From Modestobacter sp. DSM 44400 (GTDB lineage: Bacteria > Actinomycetota > Actinomycetes > Mycobacteriales > Geodermatophilaceae), in NCBI RefSeq assembly GCF_900107175.1, contig NZ_FNOZ01000017.1, positions 24,409-88,408 on the forward strand: DNA of 64,000 nt. The letters are read 5' to 3'. The notes below the pieces were generated by a model. The model made no database searches. It was not told the DNA's origin and saw nothing but the letters and a program-made list of their open reading frames with translations. The position numbers and the translations under genes are program-made. Below are positions 27,602 through 34,407 of this stretch, one piece after another; positions within the stretch are counted from its first letter, which is position 1, and every line of letters begins with the position of its first letter.

Positions 27602-27895
27602 TCAGGCGCCGGTGATGCGGCGGAGCTCGGCGACGTGGGCGGCGAAGGCCGCCCGGCCGGCCTTGGTCAGCGCGAGGCTGGTGCGGACCCGGGAGGTGAT
27701 CGTGGCCTTGCGGACCTTCACGTACCCGGCCTCCTCGAGCTGCTTGACGTGCTTGGACAGCACCGAGTCGCTCACCCCGACGGCATCGCGGACGGCGGCG
27801 AAGTCCATGGTGTCGACGGCGACCAGCAGCCCGCAGATCTGCAGGCGGGGCGGCGCGTGCACCACCGGGTCGAAGTGCGGTCGGACGGCGGTCAC
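27602..27895 (-). CDS. Winged-helix transcriptional regulator (MarR-like, HTH_34 type)
   Basis: A 97-residue single-domain DNA-binding protein. The recognition part reads VRDAVGVSDSVLSKHVKQLE, followed by the wing (KATITSRVRTSLALTKAG). Proteins of this type sense through a partner or bind DNA as dimers and often repress their own operon. The GTG start overlaps the stop of the membrane protein gene before it (GTGA). Two TTTCC...GGAAA palindromes at 28372-28417, at the head of this operon, are good candidates for its operator. Confidence 0.82.
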   Translation of the reverse strand: MTAVRPHFDPVVHAPPRLQICGLLVAVDTMDFAAVRDAVGVSDSVLSKHVKQLEEAGYVKVRKATITSRVRTSLALTKAGRAAFAAHVAELRRITGA

Positions 27896-28380
27896 AGCTC
27901 CTCGCGCAGTTCGGCGATGTAGATCCGGCTCCACCACCGGCTGATCAGCGCGACGCCGATTCCGAGGACGGCCCCGCCGACCACCATCGCGCCGCGCAGG
28001 CCGGCCCCGTACTCCGCGCCCGCGGCCAGGGCCAGGGCCAGGACGACCACGTAGCCCAGCAGCCACACCCGGGTGGCCCGCTGGGTACGGCCGGGGCGCA
28101 TGCCGTTGACCCAGAAGCCGGTGATCCGCTTGTAGACGACCATCAGCGCCCAGCAGCCGGCGAGGAAGAGCGCCAGGGCGACCGCCGTCACCCACGACTC
28201 GTGCGCCGAGTAGGAGCTGACCAGCCCGAACACCAGCAGTCCCAGGAGCGCGTCGTACCACCACGGCTGCATCGCCCGCTCGGCCACCGCGGCCCGGTCG
28301 GCGCGCAGGACGGCCAGCTGGGCGGCCGCCTGCACGGTCGGATTTCCCGAGGCGGCCGCCGGCCGCTCGTCACTTTCCAT
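27892..28380 (-). CDS. Four-helix membrane protein, partner of the winged-helix regulator
   Basis: A 162-residue protein. About 40 hydrophilic residues (MESDERPAAASGNPTVQAA) precede four hydrophobic segments at roughly 48-68, 75-95, 110-130 and 133-152. A short charged tail (IYIAELREEL) follows. No family is recognised. Genes for small membrane proteins paired with a single-domain winged-helix regulator are common in actinobacteria, the membrane protein being co-regulated or acting as sensor (inference). The ATG overlaps the first of two palindromes in its control region. Confidence 0.7.
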   Translation of the reverse strand: MESDERPAAASGNPTVQAAAQLAVLRADRAAVAERAMQPWWYDALLGLLVFGLVSSYSAHESWVTAVALALFLAGCWALMVVYKRITGFWVNGMRPGRTQRATRVWLLGYVVVLALALAAGAEYGAGLRGAMVVGGAVLGIGVALISRWWSRIYIAELREEL

Positions 28381-28417
28381 GTCGGAAAGTAGGGCAATCG
28401 CTTTCCAGGTCGGCAAG
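28372..28417. promoter_or_regulatory. Two TTTCC-GGAAA palindromes (candidate operator)
   Basis: Site 1 has perfect 7-base arms ACTTTCC (28372-28378) and GGAAAGT (28384-28390) with a 5-base spacer. Site 2 repeats it as CTTTCC (28401-28406), AGGTC, GGCAAG (28412-28417), with one mismatch. Centres lie 28 bases apart. The sites cover the start codon of the membrane gene and lie just before the B12 riboswitch on the other strand, so one regulator could act on both operons. Confidence 0.6.
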
Positions 28418-28439
28418 GAGGACGGGGTGTGCCGCGGCC

Positions 28440-28619
28440 GGGACGCGTGGTGGAATGACCCCGAACTGCGACGGCAGTGGAGGAAGTCCGGTGCGATTCC
28501 GGCGCGGTCCCGCCACTGTGACCGGGGAGTCCGACCCCATGCACGCCACTGCCCCTCACCGGGCGGGAAGGCGGGGACGGGCGCCGATCCGGGAGCCAGG
28601 AGACTCCAGCCGTCGTCCC
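28440..28619 (+). promoter_or_regulatory. Cobalamin (B12) riboswitch
   Basis: The + strand carries the conserved adenosylcobalamin aptamer parts in order. GGAAGTCCGGTGCGATTCCG is at about 28492, followed by the B12-box core GCCACTGTGA (28512-28521), a second GCCACTG near 28546, GGCGGGAAGGCGG around 28560, and AGCCAGGAGACT (28594-28605). P1 closes as GGGACG (28440-28445) with CGTCCC (28614-28619). B12 binding should shut off the chelatase-cobO-cobB operon that follows. The likely expression platform is the Shine-Dalgarno hairpin 28647-28666. Confidence 0.92.
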
Positions 28620-28646
28620 TGCCACCTCCGGGCGCGGACACCCGGG

Positions 28647-28666
28647 GAGAGGAACCGTGGTCTCTC
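28647..28666 (+). promoter_or_regulatory. Shine-Dalgarno sequestering hairpin before the chelatase gene
   Basis: GAGAG (28647-28651) can pair with CTCTC (28662-28666) across a 10-base loop. The 5' arm is part of GAGAGGA, the ribosome binding site of the GTG at 28667. Locking it away when B12 is bound would block translation, a usual way for actinobacterial B12 riboswitches to act. A competing upstream stem, CCGGG...CCCGG, lies at about 28628-28645. Confidence 0.5.
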
Positions 28667-30745
28667 GTGACCTACCCCTTCAGCGCTGTCGTCGGCATGG
28701 ACGACCTCCGTCTGGCGCTGCTCCTCAACGCCGTCTCCCCCGCCGTCGGCGGGGTGCTCGTGCGCGGGGAGAAGGGCACCGCCAAGTCCACGACGGTGCG
28801 CGCCCTGGCCGCCGTCCTCCCGCCGGTGGACGCCGTCGCCGGCTGCCGCTTCGCCTGCGACCCGGCCGCTCCCGACCCGGCCTGCCCCGACGGACCGCAC
28901 TCCCCCGAGGAGCCGTCGCTGTCCCGTCCGGCCCGGCTGGTCGAGCTGCCGGTCGGCGCGTCGGAGGACCGGGTCGTCGGCGCGCTGGACCTCGAGCGCG
29001 CGCTCACCGAGGGCGTCAAGGCCTTCGAGCCCGGTCTGCTGGCCGCCGCGAACCGGGGCGTGCTCTACGTCGACGAGGTCAACCTGCTGCACGACCACCT
29101 GGTCGACCTGTTGCTGGACGCCGCCGCGCTGGGCACCGCCTACGTCGAGCGGGAGGGGGTGTCGGTCCGGCACGCGGCGCGCTTCCTGCTGGTCGGCACC
29201 ATGAACCCCGAGGAGGGCGAGCTCCGCCCGCAGCTGCTGGACCGCTTCGGGCTGACCGTCGAGGTCGCGGCCCCCCGGGACACCACGCTGCGCGCCGAGG
29301 TGGTCCGCCGCCGGTTCGCCTCCGACGCCGACCCGGCCGGCTTCGCCGCCGCCTGGGCCGGCGAGGAGTCCGCGCTCGCCGAGCGGATCGCCGCCGCCCG
29401 AGCACTGCTGCCCCAGGTCGTCCTCTCCGACGCCGCGCTGCGCCAGGTCACCTCGGTCTGCGCGGCATTCGACGTCGACGGCCTGCGGGCGGACCTGGTC
29501 ACCGCCCGCGCCGCCATCGCGCACGCCGCCTGGGCCGGTCGCACGGAGGTCACCGAGGATGACGTCCGGGTCGCCGCCCGGCTCGCCCTCCCCCACCGCC
29601 GACGACGCAACCCCTTCGACGCACCCGGCCTGGACGACGACACCTTGGAGCAGGCGCTGTCCGACGCCCGCCCCGAGAACGACGGCCCGGACTCCCCCGA
29701 CGACGAGCCCCCGACCGACGGCCCGGACGGCGGCGGCCCGACCCCCGACGACCCCTCCCCCGGGCGCGGCTCCGCCCCAGGCAAAGGAAGCTCTACCGGC
29801 GGATCGGAGCCCGATACCGGTGGAAAGGATCCTTTGCCTGGGGAGGCGGAAGAACCCACGACGGCGCCGCGGGGCGAGGGCGGCGGGCACACCGACGCGA
29901 CCCCGGCTCCGGAAAAGGCCGCGGTCGCGCCGTCCGACCCGTTCCGCACCCGCCGGCTGGAGGTCCCCGGCATCGGCGCGGGGGCGGCCGGTCGGCGGTC
30001 CCGGGCGCGCAGCGAGCGCGGCCGGGTGGTCGGCTCCCGGCGTCCCGAGGGCGCCGTCACGAAGCTGCACCTGACCGACACCGTGCTCGCCGCGGCTCCG
30101 CACCAGCGGGCCCGTGGCCGCACCGGGCCGGGGCTGCGGCTGGAGCGGGAGGACCTGCGCCAGGCCACGCTCGAGGGACGGGAGGGTAATCTCGTCCTGT
30201 TCGTCGTCGACGCCAGCGGGTCGATGGGCGCCCGCTCCAGGATGGCCGCGGTGAAGGGCGCCGTCCTCTCCCTGCTGCTGGACGCCTACCAGCGCCGGGA
30301 CAAGGTCGGGCTGATCACCTTCCGCGGCGGCGACGCCGAGCTGGCCCTGCCGCCGACGTGGTCGGTCGAGGCCGCGGCCTCGCGGCTGACCGGCCTGGCC
30401 ACCGGCGGCCGGACGCCGCTGGCCGCCGGGCTGCTGCGTGCGCACGAGGTGCTGCGGGTGGAGCGGGTGCGCGACCCGCAGCGCCGTCCGCTGCTGGTGG
30501 TCGTCACCGACGGCCGGGCCACCGGTGCCCGCGGCGGGAACCACCTGGCCGACGCCCGCCGCGCCGCCGCGATGCTGGCGGCGGCCGGAACGGCGAGCGT
30601 CGTCGTCGACTGCGAGTCCGGACCGGTGCGGCTGGGCCTGGCGGGCAGCCTCGGCACGGTCCTGGGAGCGCAGACGCTTCGCCTGGAAGAACTGGCCGCG
30701 GAGTCACTGGCGAGCACGGTGCGCAACGCGCGGAAGGCGGCCTAG
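28667..30745 (+). CDS. Fused AAA+/vWA magnesium-chelatase-like protein (ChlI-ChlD)
   Basis: A 692-residue fusion. Residues 1-320 form a BchI-like AAA+ ATPase with Walker A GEKGTAKST (35-43), VLYVDEVNLL (Walker B) and a GTMNPEEG sensor region. A Pro/Asp/Gly-rich linker spans about 335-470. A von Willebrand A domain follows with MIDAS DASGSMGARS near 515. Homologues next to cobO (for example Rv2850c) are thought to drive cobalt insertion with CobN, replacing CobS/CobT. CobN is not in this window. The GTG start lies behind a B12 riboswitch. The linker carries an unusual AT-richer inverted repeat (29775-29843). Confidence 0.88.
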   Translation: MTYPFSAVVGMDDLRLALLLNAVSPAVGGVLVRGEKGTAKSTTVRALAAVLPPVDAVAGCRFACDPAAPDPACPDGPHSPEEPSLSRPARLVELPVGASEDRVVGALDLERALTEGVKAFEPGLLAAANRGVLYVDEVNLLHDHLVDLLLDAAALGTAYVEREGVSVRHAARFLLVGTMNPEEGELRPQLLDRFGLTVEVAAPRDTTLRAEVVRRRFASDADPAGFAAAWAGEESALAERIAAARALLPQVVLSDAALRQVTSVCAAFDVDGLRADLVTARAAIAHAAWAGRTEVTEDDVRVAARLALPHRRRRNPFDAPGLDDDTLEQALSDARPENDGPDSPDDEPPTDGPDGGGPTPDDPSPGRGSAPGKGSSTGGSEPDTGGKDPLPGEAEEPTTAPRGEGGGHTDATPAPEKAAVAPSDPFRTRRLEVPGIGAGAAGRRSRARSERGRVVGSRRPEGAVTKLHLTDTVLAAAPHQRARGRTGPGLRLEREDLRQATLEGREGNLVLFVVDASGSMGARSRMAAVKGAVLSLLLDAYQRRDKVGLITFRGGDAELALPPTWSVEAAASRLTGLATGGRTPLAAGLLRAHEVLRVERVRDPQRRPLLVVVTDGRATGARGGNHLADARRAAAMLAAAGTASVVVDCESGPVRLGLAGSLGTVLGAQTLRLEELAAESLASTVRNARKAA
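29775..29843. repeat. Nested inverted repeat inside the chelatase linker
   Basis: Perfect 14-base arms CCCCAGGCAAAGGA (29775-29788) and TCCTTTGCCTGGGG (29830-29843) enclose 41 bases with a second stem (ATCGG/CCGAT, flanked by ACCGG/CCGGT). The stretch is visibly lower in GC than the surrounding coding sequence. The left arm with its flank, CAGGCAAAGGAAGCTC, matches CAGGCATAGGAAGCTT of the intergenic hairpin at 38133 in 14 of 16 bases. It looks like an element that landed in a tolerant linker and stayed in frame. Confidence 0.65.
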
Positions 30746-30821
30746 TGAGCAAGCGCGCGAGCTCACCCATCAGCACGGGGCGCCGAGGCACCCGGCCGAC
30801 GAGCGCCAACGAGGAGGACTA

Positions 30822-31436
30822 GTGCCCCAGGGCCAGGTCAGCGACGTCCCGGCCGACGGGCTGAGCACTCGCCAGCGCCGCAACCGCCCGCTGCTCGCGG
30901 TGCACACCGGGGAGATGAAGGGCAAGTCCACCGCCGCGTTCGGCATGGCCATGCGGGCGTGGAACCAGGGCTGGTCGGTTGCGGTGTACCAGTTCGTGAA
31001 GAGCGCCAAGTGGAAGGTCGGCGAGGAGAACGCGCTGACCGCGCTCGGCCGGCTGCACGAGACGACGGGCGAGGGCGGGCCGGTCATCTGGCACAAGATG
31101 GGCTCGGGCTGGTCGTGGTCGCGCAAGCACGGCGAGGAGACCGACCACGCCGCCGACGCCGCCGAGGGCTGGGCGCAGATCAAGCGCGACCTGGCCGCGC
31201 AGGCGCACCGGTTCTACGTGCTCGACGAGTTCACCTATCCCATGACCTGGGGCTGGGTCGACGTCGAGGACGTGGTGGAGACCCTGACGAACCGGCCGGG
31301 CAGCCAGCACGTGGTGATCACCGGCCGGAACGCCCACCCGGCGCTCATCGAGGCGGCGGACCTGGTCGTGGAGATGACCAAGGTCAAGCACCCGATGGAC
31401 GCCGGGCAGAAGGGCCAGCGGGGGATCGAGTGGTGA
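30822..31436 (+). CDS. cobO: Cob(I)yrinic acid a,c-diamide adenosyltransferase
   Basis: A 204-residue CobO/BtuR-type enzyme. The P-loop-like nucleotide site is HTGEMKGKSTAAFG. Family strings VAVYQFVKSAKWKVGEE, MGSGWSW, VLDEFTYPMTWGW and VITGRNAHPALIEAADLV are all present. It transfers the 5'-deoxyadenosyl group from ATP to the corrin cobalt. The GTG at 30822 has a strong AGGAGGA Shine-Dalgarno. The 76 bases between the chelatase stop and cobO begin with a GTGAGC...GCGAGCTCAC sequence related to the repeat at 50401. Confidence 0.96.
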   Translation: MPQGQVSDVPADGLSTRQRRNRPLLAVHTGEMKGKSTAAFGMAMRAWNQGWSVAVYQFVKSAKWKVGEENALTALGRLHETTGEGGPVIWHKMGSGWSWSRKHGEETDHAADAAEGWAQIKRDLAAQAHRFYVLDEFTYPMTWGWVDVEDVVETLTNRPGSQHVVITGRNAHPALIEAADLVVEMTKVKHPMDAGQKGQRGIEW

Positions 31437-31455
31437 CCGCCGCGCCCGCCTCCTC

Positions 31456-31520
31456 TGTTGATCATCGGCGAATGGCTAGCGACACGCCGAACGGTCGCGG
31501 CCAGATGCCGATGATCAACA
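31456..31520. repeat. Nested inverted repeat between cobO and cobB
   Basis: Perfect 14-base arms TGTTGATCATCGGC (31456-31469) and GCCGATGATCAACA (31507-31520) enclose 37 bases. These form an inner stem, TGGC...GCGAC paired with GTCGC...GCCA. It sits in the only sizeable gap inside the cob operon, so a strong terminator function is unlikely. It could shape RNA stability or processing between cobO and cobB. Confidence 0.7.
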
Positions 31521-31539
31521 CGTATCAGGGGGTCGGCCG

Positions 31540-32931
31540 GTGAGCGCACACCGGGTCCCGCGCATCGTGCTGGCCGCGCCCGCCAGCAACGCCGGCAAGA
31601 CCTCGATCGCCACCGGCCTGATCGCCGCGCTCACCGCCCGCGGCCTCACCGTCTCCCCGCACAAGGTCGGACCGGACTACATCGACCCCGGCTACCACGG
31701 TCTGGCCGCCGGCCGCCCGGGTCGCAACCTGGACAACTGGCTGGTCGGCGAGGACCGCATCGTGCCGCTGTTCCTGCACGGCGCGCTCACCCCGCGCCCG
31801 GCCGACGTCGCGGTGGTCGAGGGCGTCATGGGCCTGTTCGACGGCGCCGCCCACGCCAGCGTCGAGCCCGGCTACGGGTCCACCGCACAGGTCGCCACCC
31901 AGCTCGCGGCGCCCGTCGTCCTGGTGGTGGACGCCGCCGCGCAGGCCCGCAGTGTCGCCGCGCTGGTGCACGGGTTCGCCACCTTCGACCCGGCGGTGCG
32001 CCTGGGCGGCGTCGTCCTCAACCGGGTCGGCAGCGACCGGCACGAAACGATCCTGCGCGAGGCACTGGGCGCGGCGGGGGTCCCGGTGCTGGGCGCGGTG
32101 CGTCGGATCGAGGCGCTGCACACCCCCTCGCGGCACCTGGGCCTGGTGCCGGCCGCCGAACGCTCGGCGCAGGCCGTGCGGACGGTCGGTGCGCTGGGGG
32201 CCGTCGTCGAGGCGGGCGTCGACCTGGACGCCGTCCTCCGGCTGGCCCGCTCGGCTCCGGACCTGCACGACACCCCCTGGGACCCGGCCGCCGAAGTGAC
32301 CCCGATCGAAGGCCGGCCGGTGGTCGCCGTCGCCGGCGGACCGGCGTTCACCTTCGGCTACGCCGAGACCACTGAGCTGCTCGCCGCCGCGGGCGCCGAC
32401 GTCCGAACCGTCGACCCGCTGACGGACGAGGCGCTGCCCGAGGGCACCCGCGCGCTGGTCGTCGGCGGCGGCTTTCCCGAGGTGCACGCCGGTGCGCTGA
32501 GCGCCAACGTCGGCCTGCGGACGGCAGTCGCCGCCCTCGCCGCCGCCGGCGGCCCGATCGCCGCGGAGTGCGCCGGGCTGCTGTACCTGTCCCGGGAACT
32601 GGACGGCGCACCGATGTGCGGCGTGCTGGACACCGGCACCGCGATGCACTCCCGGCTGGCCCTGGGCTACCGCGCGGCGGTGGCGCTCACCGACAGCGTG
32701 CTCGCTGCGGCCGGCACCCGGGTGCGCGGTCACGAGTTCCACCGCACCACCGCCGACCCGGGCGCCGGCGCGACCCCAGCCTGGCAGTGGAGCGCCGACG
32801 GCCCGGAGGGGTTCGCGCAGGGGTCGGTGCACGCCAGCTACCTGCACCTGAACTGGGCGGGATCGCCGGGAATGGCCGGCCGGTTCGTCGCCGCCGCGGC
32901 CCGGGTGGGCGTGCTCAGTGCACATCGCTGA
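31540..32931 (+). CDS. cobB: Cobyrinic acid a,c-diamide synthase
   Basis: A 463-residue glutamine amidotransferase of the CobB/CbiA family. The N-terminal ATPase has APASNAGKTSIATGL (P-loop Lys20), KVGPDYIDPGYH and EGVMGLFDG. The C-terminal glutaminase-like domain has LVVGGGFPEVHAGAL and the nucleophile Cys344 in AAECAGLLYLSREL. RGHEFHRT and HASYLHLNW follow. It amidates the a and c side chains. The GTG start is clear. Its last 14 bases overlap a small frame that resembles CbiM. Confidence 0.96.
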   Translation: MSAHRVPRIVLAAPASNAGKTSIATGLIAALTARGLTVSPHKVGPDYIDPGYHGLAAGRPGRNLDNWLVGEDRIVPLFLHGALTPRPADVAVVEGVMGLFDGAAHASVEPGYGSTAQVATQLAAPVVLVVDAAAQARSVAALVHGFATFDPAVRLGGVVLNRVGSDRHETILREALGAAGVPVLGAVRRIEALHTPSRHLGLVPAAERSAQAVRTVGALGAVVEAGVDLDAVLRLARSAPDLHDTPWDPAAEVTPIEGRPVVAVAGGPAFTFGYAETTELLAAAGADVRTVDPLTDEALPEGTRALVVGGGFPEVHAGALSANVGLRTAVAALAAAGGPIAAECAGLLYLSRELDGAPMCGVLDTGTAMHSRLALGYRAAVALTDSVLAAAGTRVRGHEFHRTTADPGAGATPAWQWSADGPEGFAQGSVHASYLHLNWAGSPGMAGRFVAAAARVGVLSAHR

Positions 32932-33022
32932 GGGCGTCCACCCGCCCGTCCACACGCTGGGCTGGACGATCGCCGCCGCCCTGCTCGCCGCGCTGCCCAG
33001 CTCCCCCGGCGTCCGCGCATGA
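32918..33022 (+). pseudogene. Possible remnant of the cobalt ECF transporter component CbiM
   Basis: A 34-codon frame opens with GTG 32918 inside the cobB 3' end and reads HIAEGVHPPVHTLGW, very like the conserved N-terminus of CbiM (MHIAEG-PPxHxxGW). The helix that follows is short, and the frame ends at TGA 33020-33022, overlapping the cobE-cobC ATG (ATGA). Full CbiM is over 200 residues. Either the gene was truncated here or the short frame survives as a leader that couples cobB to cobE-cobC translation. Confidence 0.5.
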
Positions 33023-34407
33023 TGACCGTCGGCGTCGGCGCCTCGGCCGGGGTGCCCGCCGAGGAGGTGCTCGCCGCGCTGGACGCCGTCGTGCCCGCCT
33101 CCACCGGGCGCGTCACCCTCGCCACCCTCGACGTCCGGGCCACCGAACCCGGGCTGCGCGAGGCGGCCGAGCGGCGGGGCTGGCCGCTGACGGGGCACCC
33201 GGCGGCTGCGCTGGCCGCTGTGCCGGTGCCGGCGCCGTCGGCCCGGGTGGCCGCCGCCGTCGGCACGCCCTCGGTCGCCGAGGCCGCCGCGCTGCTCGGC
33301 GGCGGGCAGCTGGTCGTCGGCAGGACGGTGCACGGGCGGGTGACGGTCGCGGTCGCCCGGACCGACGAGGACCTGCACCACCACGGGGACGTCGAACTCG
33401 CGCCGGGGCTGGTCGACCTGGCGGTCAACGTGCGCGCCGGCGCCCCGCCGGCCTGGCTGCGCGCCGTGCTGCACGCCGCGGTCGAGGACAGCGCCGCCTA
33501 TCCCGACCCCGGGCCGGCCCGGAGGGCCGTGGCCGCCGTGCACGGCCGGGCCGAGGAGGAGGTTTTGCTGGCCGCCGGCGCGGCCGAGGTCTTCACCTTG
33601 GTCGCCCGGGCTCTCCGGCCGCGGCGGCCGTTCGTCGTGCACCCCTCGTTCACCGAGCCAGAGGCGGCGCTGCGCGCGGCCGGGCACGCCGTGCAGCGGG
33701 TGCACCTGCGCGGCGAGGACGGCTACCGGCTGGACCCCGCCGCCGTCCCCGAGGACGCCGACCTGGTCGTGCTGGGCAACCCGACCAACCCCACCTCGGT
33801 GCTGCACCCCGCCGCCGCCGTCGCCGCGCTCGCCCGGCCCGGGCGGGTGCTCGTGGTCGACGAGGCGTTCGCCGACACGGTGCCCGGGGAACCGGCGTCG
33901 CTGGTCGGGCGCGGCGACCTGCCCGGCGTCCTGGTGGTGCGCAGCCTGACCAAGACCTGGGGCCTGGCCGGGCTGCGGGTCGGCTACGCGCTGGGGCCTG
34001 CGGACCTGGTGGCCGCGCTGGCCGCCGCGCAGCCGCACTGGCCGGTGTCCACGCCGGCGCTGGCCGCACTGGTGGCCTGCACGAGCGAGGCCGCCCGCAC
34101 CGAGGCCGCCGCCCTCGCCACCGAGACCGCCGTCCACCGGGCCGCGCTGCTGGCCGCCCTGCCGCCCTCGGTGCAGGTGATCGGGGTACCGACGTCGTCC
34201 TTCGTGCTCCTCGGCGTGCCCGGCGGCGCGGCGGTGCGAAAGCGGTTGCGCGACGCCGGCTGGGCGGTGCGCCGGGGCGACACGTTCCCGGGCCTGTCCG
34301 ACGACCATCTGCGGGTCGCCGTCCGGGAACCCGCCACCTCGCGTGCGTTCGCCGCCGCGCTGGCTGAGATCCTTGCCCGGATGGACGTCCCCGAGGAGCA
34401 CCGTTGA
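33019..34407 (+). CDS. CobE / CbiG C-terminal domain fused to CobC-type aminotransferase
   Basis: A 462-residue fusion. Residues 1-115 match the small CobE/CbiG-C domain (MTVGVGASAGVPAEEVLAAL, LDVRATEPGLREAA, GTPSVAEAAALL). From about residue 120 a class I/II PLP aminotransferase of the CobC/CobD decarboxylase type follows (VVLGNPTNPTS, VVDEAFAD, SLTKTWGLAGLRVGY with PLP-Lys312). The second half would decarboxylate threonine phosphate to aminopropanol phosphate for the lower-ligand arm or act in its attachment. The start overlaps the CbiM-like frame (ATGA) and the stop overlaps cobT (TTGA). Confidence 0.88.
   Translation: MMTVGVGASAGVPAEEVLAALDAVVPASTGRVTLATLDVRATEPGLREAAERRGWPLTGHPAAALAAVPVPAPSARVAAAVGTPSVAEAAALLGGGQLVVGRTVHGRVTVAVARTDEDLHHHGDVELAPGLVDLAVNVRAGAPPAWLRAVLHAAVEDSAAYPDPGPARRAVAAVHGRAEEEVLLAAGAAEVFTLVARALRPRRPFVVHPSFTEPEAALRAAGHAVQRVHLRGEDGYRLDPAAVPEDADLVVLGNPTNPTSVLHPAAAVAALARPGRVLVVDEAFADTVPGEPASLVGRGDLPGVLVVRSLTKTWGLAGLRVGYALGPADLVAALAAAQPHWPVSTPALAALVACTSEAARTEAAALATETAVHRAALLAALPPSVQVIGVPTSSFVLLGVPGGAAVRKRLRDAGWAVRRGDTFPGLSDDHLRVAVREPATSRAFAAALAEILARMDVPEEHR

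Noticed and set aside
26126..27944. Forward frames of 598 and 435 codons across the AbrB and winged-helix genes
   Set aside because: Both are opposite genes with clear transmembrane or DNA-binding structure and carry no motifs of their own.
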